A DNA stretch of 27,573 nt from UMGS1908 sp045655005 (GCA_045655005.1 JAZOOJ010000010.1:1-27573), one strand, 5' to 3'. Shown: positions 6,829 to 14,719, counted from the stretch's first letter. Translations and numbers: made by a program. Notes: a model not told the origin generated them from the letters alone.

Positions 6829-6969
6829 AAAATACAATCACTGGTGATAATAGGTTCAATTTCACAAACAGGACTTCCATTTCCGTTTATAAGTGCAGGT
6901 ATCACAAGTTTACTAGCTGGTATGAGTTCGATAGGGGTTCTGCTAAACGTGGATCATCAGACTAGGTAA
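6829..6969 (+). repeat. ftsW-tail repeat R7 (diverged, frame open)
   Basis: A weakened junction motif (AATACAATCACTGG, 6831-6844) is followed by a SEDS C-terminal frame ending at TAA 6967-6969. It keeps T-G-L-P-F-P-F-I-S-A-G and G-V-L-L-N-V-D, but has several amino-acid changes relative to R1-R3 (for example P-P to S-Q, and V-F to A-G). The frame is open, so it differs by substitution, not by stops. Confidence 0.85.
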
Positions 6970-6991
6970 AAGATTGTTTAAGAAATTTTAT

Positions 6992-7048
6992 AAAATGTAT
7001 ACAAAATGCATACAAACCGTATGCATTTTTTCTTTTTTATGATAATAT
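6992..7048 (+). promoter_or_regulatory. R7 hairpin-promoter with an extra palindrome
   Basis: Three related boxes are present: TGTATACA (from 6996), TGCATACA (from 7008) and GTATGCA (7019-7025). The -35-like TATGCA (7020-7025) is 17 bp from an extended -10 TGA-TAATAT (hexamer 7043-7048). The additional box gives this copy two alternative hairpins. It lies upstream of cca. Confidence 0.65.
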
Positions 7049-7085
7049 AGAATCAGAAACAAAATGGGAACAATGACGAGGACAG

Positions 7086-8426
7086 ATGAAAAATTTTAAA
7101 ATTACGGACGAAATAAATATTATTTTTAACACTCTATGCAATGCTGGTTTTGAATGTTTTATGGTAGGAGGTTGCGTAAGAGATTTTTTGCTTAACAAAA
7201 CGCCGAATGACATAGATTTTACGACCAACGCAACGCCAGATGAAATGAAAAAGTGCTTTAAAGATTTTAATGTTATAGAAACAGGGATTACACACGGAAC
7301 GTTAACGGTGTTAGTAAATCATAAACCTTTTGAAATAACAACATATAGAATTGATGGTGAATATGCAGGAAACAGGAAGCCGAAGAGTGTGGAATTTGTG
7401 AAAGACATAAAAAATGATTTGGCACGTAGGGATTTTACCATAAATGCTATTGCATATAATCCGAATGTTGGATTTGTAGATTGTTTTAATGGTATGAAAG
7501 ATTTAAAAAATGGGATTATTAGATGTGTGAATGAGCCAATGCAAAGATTAAACGAAGATGCACTAAGAATTTTAAGGGCTTTAAGATTTTCTGCTGTTTT
7601 AGGATATGAAATTGAATCTGAAACAGAAAATGCCTGTTTTAATCTTGCATATTTATTAAAGAATATTTCAGTCGAAAGGGTTACTGTTGAACTATTTAAA
7701 ACGATGACCCAACCAAATGCTCATAAAATTATATTTGACTATATTGACATTTGGGGAGTCGTTATTCCTGAGCTGTTGAAGATGAAGGGTTTTATTCAGT
7801 ACAATCGGCATCATGTTCATGATGTGCTAAAACATACTTGTGTTGCATTGGAAGGTTCTAATAGTGATTTAATAATACGGCTTGCTGTATTATTTCACGA
7901 TATTGGAAAACCTGATTGTTTTACTATGGACAAAAATGGGAATGGACATTTTTATGGACACGCACAAAAGAGTGTTGATTTGACCAGAGAGGTTTTTAAT
8001 AGGCTTAAAGTTGATAATAATACAAAAAATCAAGTTCTAAAATTGATTGAATACCATGACTTGGATTTGCAAGCAACCGAGAAATATGTAAGAAGATTAT
8101 GTTATAAACTTGGGAATTTAGAAATGGTTAAAAAGTTGGTGTTAGTTCAACGAGCAGATAATTTTGGACAGGCACCAATGCATAGTGAAAGGCTTGATAA
8201 GTTTAATCAAATTGATGAGATCATTAAGAAATTAGAACAAGAGAACCTATCATTTAGTTTAAAAGACCTTGCTGTTAACGGCAATGATTTGATAAATATT
8301 GGCTTAACAGGCAAAGAAATTGGTGTTAAACTCAAATTTTTATTAGACGCTGTTTTAAATAACGACGTTAAAAACAGCAAAGAAGATTTGCTGGATTATC
8401 TTATTAATAATAACGCAATACAGTAG
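7086..8426 (+). CDS. cca: CCA-adding tRNA nucleotidyltransferase
   Basis: Class II nucleotidyltransferase that adds or repairs the 3'-CCA of tRNAs in the cytoplasm. Visible motifs are V-G-G-C-V-R-D (27-33), the metal-binding D-I-D (42-44), R-R-D-F-T-I-N-A-I-A-Y, and the nucleotide-template motif E-D-A-L-R followed by R-A-L-R-F-S, as in CCA-adding enzymes. A C-terminal HD domain (L-F-H-D-I-G-K-P) is present, as in many bacterial homologues. Length (446 aa) is in the family range. ATG 7086 has a GAGGA ribosome site. The gene sits directly behind the R7 cassette promoter, an odd place for a housekeeping gene. Confidence 0.93.
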   Translation: MKNFKITDEINIIFNTLCNAGFECFMVGGCVRDFLLNKTPNDIDFTTNATPDEMKKCFKDFNVIETGITHGTLTVLVNHKPFEITTYRIDGEYAGNRKPKSVEFVKDIKNDLARRDFTINAIAYNPNVGFVDCFNGMKDLKNGIIRCVNEPMQRLNEDALRILRALRFSAVLGYEIESETENACFNLAYLLKNISVERVTVELFKTMTQPNAHKIIFDYIDIWGVVIPELLKMKGFIQYNRHHVHDVLKHTCVALEGSNSDLIIRLAVLFHDIGKPDCFTMDKNGNGHFYGHAQKSVDLTREVFNRLKVDNNTKNQVLKLIEYHDLDLQATEKYVRRLCYKLGNLEMVKKLVLVQRADNFGQAPMHSERLDKFNQIDEIIKKLEQENLSFSLKDLAVNGNDLINIGLTGKEIGVKLKFLLDAVLNNDVKNSKEDLLDYLINNNAIQ

Positions 8427-8439
8427 TAGGAGATTAATT

Positions 8440-9189
8440 ATGATTAAAGATATAAACAATATTAGGGAAACATATAACAGAGATGAAGTGCAAAAGACTT
8501 ATACAGAGGCTGTTGATAAAGTAGGCTTGTGGCAAAGTGAAAAAATAATATTTGATAAATACATCTCTAAAAATGCAAAGATTTTAGATTTAGGTTGTGG
8601 TGCGGGCAGAACTACAATTAATTTGTTTAAAAGTGGTTATTGCAATATAATTGGATTAGATATTTCAGATAAATTTATTGAGTTTGCAAAAAACTATTGC
8701 TTAAAAAATAATCTAGGCATTTCTTTTATAAATGGAGATGCTACAAATTTGCCTTTTGATAATGAGCAGTTTGATGCTGTTATTTTTTCATATAACGGAA
8801 TGATGTGTATTCCGGGGCAAAAAAATAGGGATAAAGTGTTAAAGGAAACATATAGAGTTTTAAAACCGAATGGTATTTTTATTTTTACTGCACATAATCG
8901 AGATGATTCTGGGAACTATCAATATATTTGGGACGAAGAAAAATTAAAATGGGATAATGGAACACAAGATAAAAGATTAGAAATGTTTGGCGATAGATTG
9001 ACTGTTAACTCAAATAGCGGAGAAGAAGTTTTTGTGCATTTTTCAAGCGTTCAAGAGATGAAAGATTTTATCAGTCAAGAAAATTTTGAAATACTTGAAC
9101 ATATTAAACGTGAAAACATTTGTGAAGAAAATGAGGTCGTAAAAGATTTCTCTGGTTCTACTTGGTTTTGGGTTCTAAGAAAGAAATAA
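8440..9189 (+). CDS. Class I SAM-dependent methyltransferase, 249 aa
   Basis: Rossmann-fold methyltransferase. Motif I is I-L-D-L-G-C-G-A-G (48-56); the acidic end of strand 2 is in G-L-D-I-S; the D-A-T motif and F-D-A-V-I-F (motif IV) follow, then the R-V-L-K-P-N-G-I-F post-motif. This is the Methyltransf_11/25 type, which acts on small molecules; the acceptor is unknown. TAGGAG lies before ATG 8440, 13 bases after the cca stop, so the two genes form an operon. A terminator follows. It is the last forward gene of the accessory region, and no ftsW tail follows it. Confidence 0.85.
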   Translation: MIKDINNIRETYNRDEVQKTYTEAVDKVGLWQSEKIIFDKYISKNAKILDLGCGAGRTTINLFKSGYCNIIGLDISDKFIEFAKNYCLKNNLGISFINGDATNLPFDNEQFDAVIFSYNGMMCIPGQKNRDKVLKETYRVLKPNGIFIFTAHNRDDSGNYQYIWDEEKLKWDNGTQDKRLEMFGDRLTVNSNSGEEVFVHFSSVQEMKDFISQENFEILEHIKRENICEENEVVKDFSGSTWFWVLRKK

Positions 9190-9220
9190 AAAGAAGAGCA
9201 CATAGTTGTGCTCTTCTTTA
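9190..9220. terminator. Bidirectional terminator
   Basis: Perfect 12 bp arms AAGAAGAGCACA (9191-9202) and TGTGCTCTTCTT (9207-9218) with a 4-base loop and A/T flanks on both sides. It sits between the forward methyltransferase and the convergent reverse-strand gene and marks the right edge of the accessory region. Confidence 0.85.
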
Positions 9221-9241
9221 ATTTTGGTAATATTTAAGATT

Positions 9242-9799
9242 TTAATTATTTTCAGATTCTGCGTTGGTTAGTGGAATTAATGATTTGTAGTCCACTAGTT
9301 TGCTATCACAAATTTTTTTAAGATCTTTTAAAGATTGATAAAGACTTAGTAATACACGTCTTGAATCTTCTAATCCAATAGTATTGTAGCAATGAAGGCG
9401 ATCGATGTTTTGAAGTCCTAAATCTTCAATGTTTCTAAATAGGTCAACTTGATTTGCTTGACGAAAACGTTGTTGAATTTGAGCACGAACATCTGACATT
9501 TCTTTGCTTCGTTCTCTTTTAAGAGCGTCTTCAATTGTTATAAGACTAATATAGTATGCTTTGGCTTCTGCGAATGCTATTTTGTGTGTGGCGGAGTCTA
9601 TGTATCGTATTGCTTGAAGTAATGTATCTAATTCATTATTTGAATCTAATCTGCAAACTACAAGTGTAAAGTGTCCATTGGTTATTGTGTATTCATAGTC
9701 TGAAATGCCGGTTTGTTTAACGGTGATACTAACATTATGCTTGTTAAGGATTGCCTCTCTCATATTTTTTGCAGTTGTTTTGGAATCTGAACTAATCAT
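9242..9799 (-). CDS. Unknown protein, 185 aa
   Basis: I do not recognise this family. Read from ATG at 9799 (reverse strand), with AGGAG about 10 bases upstream. The protein is hydrophilic without membrane segments: a beta-rich N-terminal third (residues 20-60), then a mostly helical part with a Glu/Arg/Gln-rich stretch (about 95-120) that could be coiled. A possible promoter (TTGTCA, 18 bp, TAAATT) reads leftward from 9865 to 9836. It is divergent from murA and convergent with the methyltransferase, between the cassette array and the division cluster. Confidence 0.7.
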   Translation of the reverse strand: MISSDSKTTAKNMREAILNKHNVSITVKQTGISDYEYTITNGHFTLVVCRLDSNNELDTLLQAIRYIDSATHKIAFAEAKAYYISLITIEDALKRERSKEMSDVRAQIQQRFRQANQVDLFRNIEDLGLQNIDRLHCYNTIGLEDSRRVLLSLYQSLKDLKKICDSKLVDYKSLIPLTNAESENN

Positions 9800-9973
9800 T
9801 ATAAATTGTCTCCTCTTGTGATAATTTGTATTTATAATTTAAACATAGTTCGTTTTATTTGACAATAGGGTGTTGAGTTTTGATTTTGTTGTAAATAATT
9901 TACAAAATTTGTTATGGCAAAAATTTTATAAATTTCATAAGATGTAATAATTTAAAGTGGTTTGGGGTAGATT

Positions 9974-11227
9974 ATGGCTAGAATGGTTGTAAATGGTGGA
10001 AAAAAATTGGAAGGAGTGCTTGAAGTTGATAGTTCAAAGAATGCAATTCTTCCAATTATTGCCGGAACACTTTTAACAAAAGAAAAAGTAGTTTTGCACA
10101 AAGTTTCAAATATTTCAGATGTTGATAAAATGCTTGAAATTTTAAAGTCGCTTGGAGGGATTGTAAAAAGAGAAGGCGATATGGTGGAAATTGACAACTC
10201 ATCAATTTTTAATTTGGAAATTTCAAATGAACTAACATCTGAGATAAGGTCGTCTATTTTTATACTTGGACCAATGCTTGCAATGTATAAAAAAGCAAAG
10301 GTTGCGTATCCTGGAGGATGCGATATAGGAAGTCGTCCTATCGGGCTTCACTTGTTTGGACTTCGTGAACTTGGTGTAAAAGTCTCGGAAGAGTATGGGT
10401 ATATTAATTGTGATGGAAGTTCAATGCAATCAAAACTGATACATTTAGATTTTCCAAGCGTTGGTGCTACCGAAAACTTAATAATGGCATCGGTATTTTT
10501 AAAAGGTGTTACAATTATCAATAATGTCGCAAAGGAACCTGAAATTGTAGATTTGGCTAATTTTATTAATAAAATGGGCGGTAAAATCTATGGTGCTGGA
10601 ACAAGTACAATAAGAATTGTTGGGGTTAAAAAACTTAAAGGGGTGGAATATACTCCCATTGGTGATAGGATTATTGCTGGAACATATATGATTGCAGGGG
10701 CAATAACCAAGGGTAAAATTGAATTGACAAATGTAAATTTTGAACACGTTTTATCTTTAATTAATAAATTGCGGAAATCTGGTTGCCAAGTGGACTTTTT
10801 TGGTGGTAAAATAAAGGTGGAAAATTTAACTCGTCCAAAAAGTTGTTCGTTTGAGACTCAATGCTATCCTGGATTTCCAACAGACTTACAGCCTCAACTT
10901 GGGGTTCTGTGTTCAATTGCACGTGGAACGTCTGTGGTGACTGAGAATTTGTTTGAAACAAGATTTCGTCATTTTACTGAACTCGTGAAAATGGGTGCTA
11001 GGGTCGAGTGTAAAGGTCGAATGGCAATTGTAAGAGGGGTGCCAAAACTTTATGGCACCGAAGTTGAGGCATTTGATTTGCGTGGTGGTGCATCAATGGT
11101 GCTTGCGGGGCTTGTTGCAAAAGGAACAACAGAGATTAAAAATATTGGATACATAGACCGTGGTTATTCATCAATAGAAGGGCAATTACAATCTTTGGGG
11201 GCAGAGATAAAAAGAGTAGATAGGTAA
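9974..11227 (+). CDS. murA: UDP-N-acetylglucosamine 1-carboxyvinyltransferase
   Basis: Transfers enolpyruvate from PEP to UDP-GlcNAc, the first committed step of peptidoglycan precursor synthesis, in the cytoplasm. Key residues are seen: K22-N23 (S-S-K-N), the PEP-binding and fosfomycin-target Cys at 116 in P-G-G-C-D-I-G-S-R-P, and the general-base region Y-P-G-F-P-T-D-L-Q. Length 417 aa is normal. ATG 9974 follows a weak GGGG ribosome site; M4 is an alternative. It leads murA-ftsQ, with 5 bases to the next start. In many Firmicutes murA follows ftsW-murG in the dcw cluster, but no murG is seen here. Confidence 0.95.
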   Translation: MARMVVNGGKKLEGVLEVDSSKNAILPIIAGTLLTKEKVVLHKVSNISDVDKMLEILKSLGGIVKREGDMVEIDNSSIFNLEISNELTSEIRSSIFILGPMLAMYKKAKVAYPGGCDIGSRPIGLHLFGLRELGVKVSEEYGYINCDGSSMQSKLIHLDFPSVGATENLIMASVFLKGVTIINNVAKEPEIVDLANFINKMGGKIYGAGTSTIRIVGVKKLKGVEYTPIGDRIIAGTYMIAGAITKGKIELTNVNFEHVLSLINKLRKSGCQVDFFGGKIKVENLTRPKSCSFETQCYPGFPTDLQPQLGVLCSIARGTSVVTENLFETRFRHFTELVKMGARVECKGRMAIVRGVPKLYGTEVEAFDLRGGASMVLAGLVAKGTTEIKNIGYIDRGYSSIEGQLQSLGAEIKRVDR

Positions 11228-11232
11228 TTTAA

Positions 11233-12039
11233 ATGAAGCGAAAGAAAAGAATTGTTATATTTTCGGCAATAGTTGGGAGTTTATTACTGCTGATTGTGTT
11301 ATCGTCGGCAATTTTTAGTTTTAAGTCGGTTAGTGTAGAGTGCAGAACATCAACCATGCAAATTACAACCTTAGATTTTGAAGATATAATCAATGCTGGG
11401 GAATTTACATATGGTAAAAATATTTTATTTGTAGATTTTGATGATAATGCTTTAAAAATAGAAAAAAAATTCCCTTACATAAAAGTTTTAAATATTGAAA
11501 GAAAATTTCCCAACTATGCGGTTATTAACATAAAGGAAAGAATACCAGCAGGAAGAATAGCATCTACAAAGGGTTATTATTGCTTTGATGAAGATTTAAA
11601 AATATTAAATAATGTTTCAAATAGGACAGAGTATAATACAAAGACTGCGGAAGAAAAGACTCCGATTTACTATATTGGAGAAAGTTTTGCTTTGGATTAT
11701 AATAAAAGTCTTGAAATAGGCGATTTATTAGATAATGCTAAGTTAAAATATTTTGTATCAGCATTTTATAATGGGGCAGTTACTACCGATTATGTTGGAA
11801 ATGTTGAGACTGCACTAAGTTGCATAAGCATAATTGAGTCTGTAACAATAGAGTATGAAGAAGTTTTTGACAAGGTAAAGTTGATTGTAAAATTTTCAGA
11901 TAGCGAAAGTATGGCGGAAATTTATGATAACGACGCATTGACCGATTCTATCTATGAAATTACAAAACTTTACATAGCAAATGGAAGTAAATATAGCCTG
12001 TATAGATGTTCGGTTGATGGAACAATTACTGCGATATAA
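11233..12039 (+). CDS. ftsQ: Cell division protein FtsQ/DivIB
   Basis: Bitopic division protein that links FtsB/FtsL and the septal peptidoglycan synthases to the divisome. A short basic cytoplasmic tail (M-K-R-K-K-R) is followed by one membrane helix (about residues 7-30) and then a POTRA-type domain with the K-F-P-Y-I-K-V-L-N-I-E-R-K-F-P-N motif and a hydrophilic extracellular C-terminal part. Length 268 aa fits. It starts 5 bases after murA, so the pair is co-transcribed; a terminator follows. Confidence 0.85.
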   Translation: MKRKKRIVIFSAIVGSLLLLIVLSSAIFSFKSVSVECRTSTMQITTLDFEDIINAGEFTYGKNILFVDFDDNALKIEKKFPYIKVLNIERKFPNYAVINIKERIPAGRIASTKGYYCFDEDLKILNNVSNRTEYNTKTAEEKTPIYYIGESFALDYNKSLEIGDLLDNAKLKYFVSAFYNGAVTTDYVGNVETALSCISIIESVTIEYEEVFDKVKLIVKFSDSESMAEIYDNDALTDSIYEITKLYIANGSKYSLYRCSVDGTITAI

Positions 12040-12044
12040 AATAT

Positions 12045-12075
12045 AAAACATTGGGGATATACCCAATGTTTTTTG
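12045..12075 (+). terminator. Intrinsic terminator after ftsQ
   Basis: Stem AAAACATTGGG (12045-12055) with CCCAATGTTTT (12062-12072), 6-base loop, then a T-rich tail. It separates murA-ftsQ from ftsA-ftsZ. Confidence 0.85.
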
Positions 12076-12119
12076 ATTTTATAAAAATTTCACTATTTTT
12101 CTAATTTACATAAAATAAT

Positions 12120-12149
12120 TTGACAACAACTTGGCAATATTTATATAAT
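12120..12149 (+). promoter_or_regulatory. Promoter of ftsA-ftsZ
   Basis: Consensus -35 TTGACA (12120-12125), 18 bp spacer, consensus -10 TATAAT (12144-12149). Expected start near 12156, giving a leader of about 50 bases before ATG 12207. A strong housekeeping sigma-A promoter suits constitutive expression of the division ring genes. Confidence 0.8.
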
Positions 12150-12206
12150 ATAAATAGTATTTATTAATGGGCTAGTATGTGCTTTTTTATTTTTTAGGAG
12201 TCTTTT

Positions 12207-13355
12207 ATGGTAAAAAAAGAAGTTGCAGTTTTAGATTTCGGTTCATCAAAAGTTACTGTTCTAATTGCAGAGCGTGGCGTCAATGGCACCTTTAATATTA
12301 AAGGAACTGGTGAGGTTGAGTACGCTGGATTCTATGAGGGCGAATTTTTGGAACCAGAAAAAGTAAGCCTTGCAGTTGGCCTTGCAATTAACAATGCTGA
12401 AACAACAGCAAGAAGCAGGATTACTAAACTTTATGTTGGTGTTCCTGGTGAGTTTACAACAGTGGTTTGTAAAGATGCTGTAATAAATTTCCCTAAGAAG
12501 AAAAAAATTAATGACGAGGATATTAACCAACTTTTCTTTGTTGGTAATGTTTATAAAAAACATCCTACGCACACTGTAATAAATAATACCCCAATTTATT
12601 TTACTCTTGATGATAACAGACGAATTATTGAACCAAGGGGTTTGCATACAACAAGGCTTGGAGGATTGATTTCATATACTCTTGCAGAAACCAATTTTTT
12701 GGATTTTGTTGAAAATATGCTCCAAGACCTAGGGATTCGTTCTTCTCAATATATCTCATCAACGCTTGCAGAAAGTCTATTTTTGTTTGAACCAGAAATT
12801 CGTGACAGATATGCTCTTTTAGTTGATTGTGGACATATCTCAACAAATGTAATGCTTGTTCGTGGTGATGGGTTGTTGTTCCAGAATTCATTTTCGATTG
12901 GAGGCGGACATATAACAGGTGACTTATCGCAATGCTTAAAGATTACATTTTATCAAGCTGAAAGTTTAAAAAGGAAAATTGTTTTGTCTTTGCTTGCAGA
13001 TGATTCAGATTATTATGAAGTGGCTGGTAAAGATTATATGATGCCATTTTCAGCGAAGACCGCTAATGAGATTGTTACCGAAAGAGTTGATATAATTGTT
13101 TCTTATATTTTAAAATGTTTTGCTCGATGTGAATTTGACTTTCCGGAATATATACCAGTATATTTGACTGGTGGCGGACTTTGCTATATTAAAGGAGTTC
13201 GTGATTATTTATCTAAAAAGCTTGGAAGAAAGGTGGAAGTGGTTACTCCGCCAATACCTCAATTAAACAGACCACATTTTTCGACTTCCCTTGGAGTTTT
13301 GGATATTGCTCTTGACGTTGAAAACGGATTAGCAAACACCTTTATGGGGAATTAG
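12207..13355 (+). CDS. ftsA: Cell division protein FtsA
   Basis: Actin-fold ATPase that links FtsZ filaments to the membrane. The phosphate-1 loop D-F-G-S-S-K is at the N-terminus (10-15), a second nucleotide motif V-D-C-G-H-I-S-T-N is mid-protein, followed by S-I-G-G-G-H-I, and the adenosine motif L-T-G-G-G-L appears near the C-terminus. At 382 aa it is shorter than typical FtsA (around 400-440) and ends soon after the core, without the basic amphipathic helix that normally anchors FtsA. AGGAG lies 6 bases before the start; ftsZ follows 23 bases after the stop. Confidence 0.9.
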   Translation: MVKKEVAVLDFGSSKVTVLIAERGVNGTFNIKGTGEVEYAGFYEGEFLEPEKVSLAVGLAINNAETTARSRITKLYVGVPGEFTTVVCKDAVINFPKKKKINDEDINQLFFVGNVYKKHPTHTVINNTPIYFTLDDNRRIIEPRGLHTTRLGGLISYTLAETNFLDFVENMLQDLGIRSSQYISSTLAESLFLFEPEIRDRYALLVDCGHISTNVMLVRGDGLLFQNSFSIGGGHITGDLSQCLKITFYQAESLKRKIVLSLLADDSDYYEVAGKDYMMPFSAKTANEIVTERVDIIVSYILKCFARCEFDFPEYIPVYLTGGGLCYIKGVRDYLSKKLGRKVEVVTPPIPQLNRPHFSTSLGVLDIALDVENGLANTFMGN

Positions 13356-13378
13356 TCTTATAAATTAAGGAGTTAAAT

Positions 13379-14695
13379 ATGGAATACAATAATATGCCAC
13401 TTTGTCAAATTAAAGTATTTGGTGTTGGTGGTGGCGGAAATAACGCTGTAAACAGAATGATTGCTGCAAACATAAAAAGTGCACAATTTTATGCTGTGAA
13501 CACAGATAAGCAGGCTTTGATGATGAGTAAAGCTAAGGATACCATACAGATTGGCACAAAACTTACAAGAGGTCTTGGTGCTGGTGCTGACCCTGAAATT
13601 GGCAGGCGTGCAGCGGAAGAAAGCAAGACTGAAATTGCAGAAAAATTAAAAGGTGCTGACCTTGTATTTATTACTGCCGGAATGGGTGGAGGAACTGGTA
13701 CGGGTGCAGCTCCTGTAATTGCAAGTATTGCAAAAGAAATGGGGATTTTAACAATCGCTGTCGTTACAAAGCCTTTTGGTTTTGAAGGCCGTCACAGAAT
13801 GGAAAATGCTGAGATTGGTATTGCAAATCTTGCAAAGTGTGTTGATACCTTGGTTGTTATACCAAACGATAAATTATTAAAAGTTGTTCCAAAAGGGACC
13901 CCGATTGTTGAGGCGTTTGAATATGCTGATGATGTTCTTCGTCAAGGAATTCAAGGCATTAGTGATATCATCGCTACTTCATCAACAATCAACCTTGACT
14001 TTGCCGATGTAAGAACTGTTATGAAAAACAGAGGTCTTGCACATATGGGTATTGGTGAGGGAACTGGCGAGAATAGAAATATTGAAGCCGTGCGTATGGC
14101 AGTTGCAAGTCCATTGCTTGAAACATCAATTGAAGGTGCTACGGCTGTAATTATTAATGTTACAGGCGGACACGATATGACTCTTGATGAAGTTAACACG
14201 GCAGTAAGTCTTGTAAAGCAAGCGGTTGACGACTCTGCGAATACAATATTTGGTGCAACAATTGATGAGAGATATAACGATAGATTAATCATTACAATTA
14301 TTGCAACTGGATTTAAAAATAGTGACTTTGATAATTTAATTAAAAAAGACATTGAAGAAGAAAAGAAAGAGGCGATTAACGAACAATTTAGACCATTTGA
14401 CAGATCAAAGTATTCTGATATTCTAGCTGGGAAATCTGTTCAACAACAAGAAAGAGCAGAAGATGAAACTTCTCATCCAAGACCACAACCAACTTCTCTA
14501 AATCTTTTTGGAAGTGATAATTCAAGTTTTGGCAATAAAAATGGTCAACAACCACAAATGCAAAATCCAAACGAAAGATTTGACCAACGAAGAAATGACC
14601 AATCTCAAAACAGAGATTTTATGGGAATACAATCTTCGAGAATATCAGTGGATGATGATTCAATTCCTCCATTTTTAAGAAGACTTAAAAAGTAA
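13379..14695 (+). CDS. ftsZ: Cell division GTPase FtsZ
   Basis: Tubulin-like GTPase that forms the Z-ring. The signature G-G-G-T-G-T-G is at 103-109; the synergy loop N-L-D-F-A-D-V supplies the catalytic acid. A Gln/Asn/Arg-rich linker of about 70-80 residues leads to the conserved tail D-D-S-I-P-P-F-L-R-R, which binds FtsA, SepF and other partners. 438 aa is slightly long because of the linker. AAGGAG precedes ATG 13379. Second gene of the ftsA-ftsZ operon; a hairpin follows. Confidence 0.97.
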   Translation: MEYNNMPLCQIKVFGVGGGGNNAVNRMIAANIKSAQFYAVNTDKQALMMSKAKDTIQIGTKLTRGLGAGADPEIGRRAAEESKTEIAEKLKGADLVFITAGMGGGTGTGAAPVIASIAKEMGILTIAVVTKPFGFEGRHRMENAEIGIANLAKCVDTLVVIPNDKLLKVVPKGTPIVEAFEYADDVLRQGIQGISDIIATSSTINLDFADVRTVMKNRGLAHMGIGEGTGENRNIEAVRMAVASPLLETSIEGATAVIINVTGGHDMTLDEVNTAVSLVKQAVDDSANTIFGATIDERYNDRLIITIIATGFKNSDFDNLIKKDIEEEKKEAINEQFRPFDRSKYSDILAGKSVQQQERAEDETSHPRPQPTSLNLFGSDNSSFGNKNGQQPQMQNPNERFDQRRNDQSQNRDFMGIQSSRISVDDDSIPPFLRRLKK

Positions 14696-14719
14696 AAAAT
14701 TCGATAAATTTCAAATAAA

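Noticed and set aside
806..7048. Classical integron with attC sites
   Set aside because: The repeats encode a protein end instead of short folded attC sites, I could not find GTTRRRY/RYYYAAC core pairs in the proper layout, and no IntI gene is in the window. It remains possible that another recombinase acts in trans.
806..7048. Simple tandem duplication of a local ftsW end
   Set aside because: Identical protein with many synonymous differences, and different cargo in every unit, do not fit recent duplication.
806..7048. CRISPR array or insertion sequence
   Set aside because: Repeats are ~200 bases, diverged, and spaced by whole genes; no transposase or terminal inverted repeats were seen.
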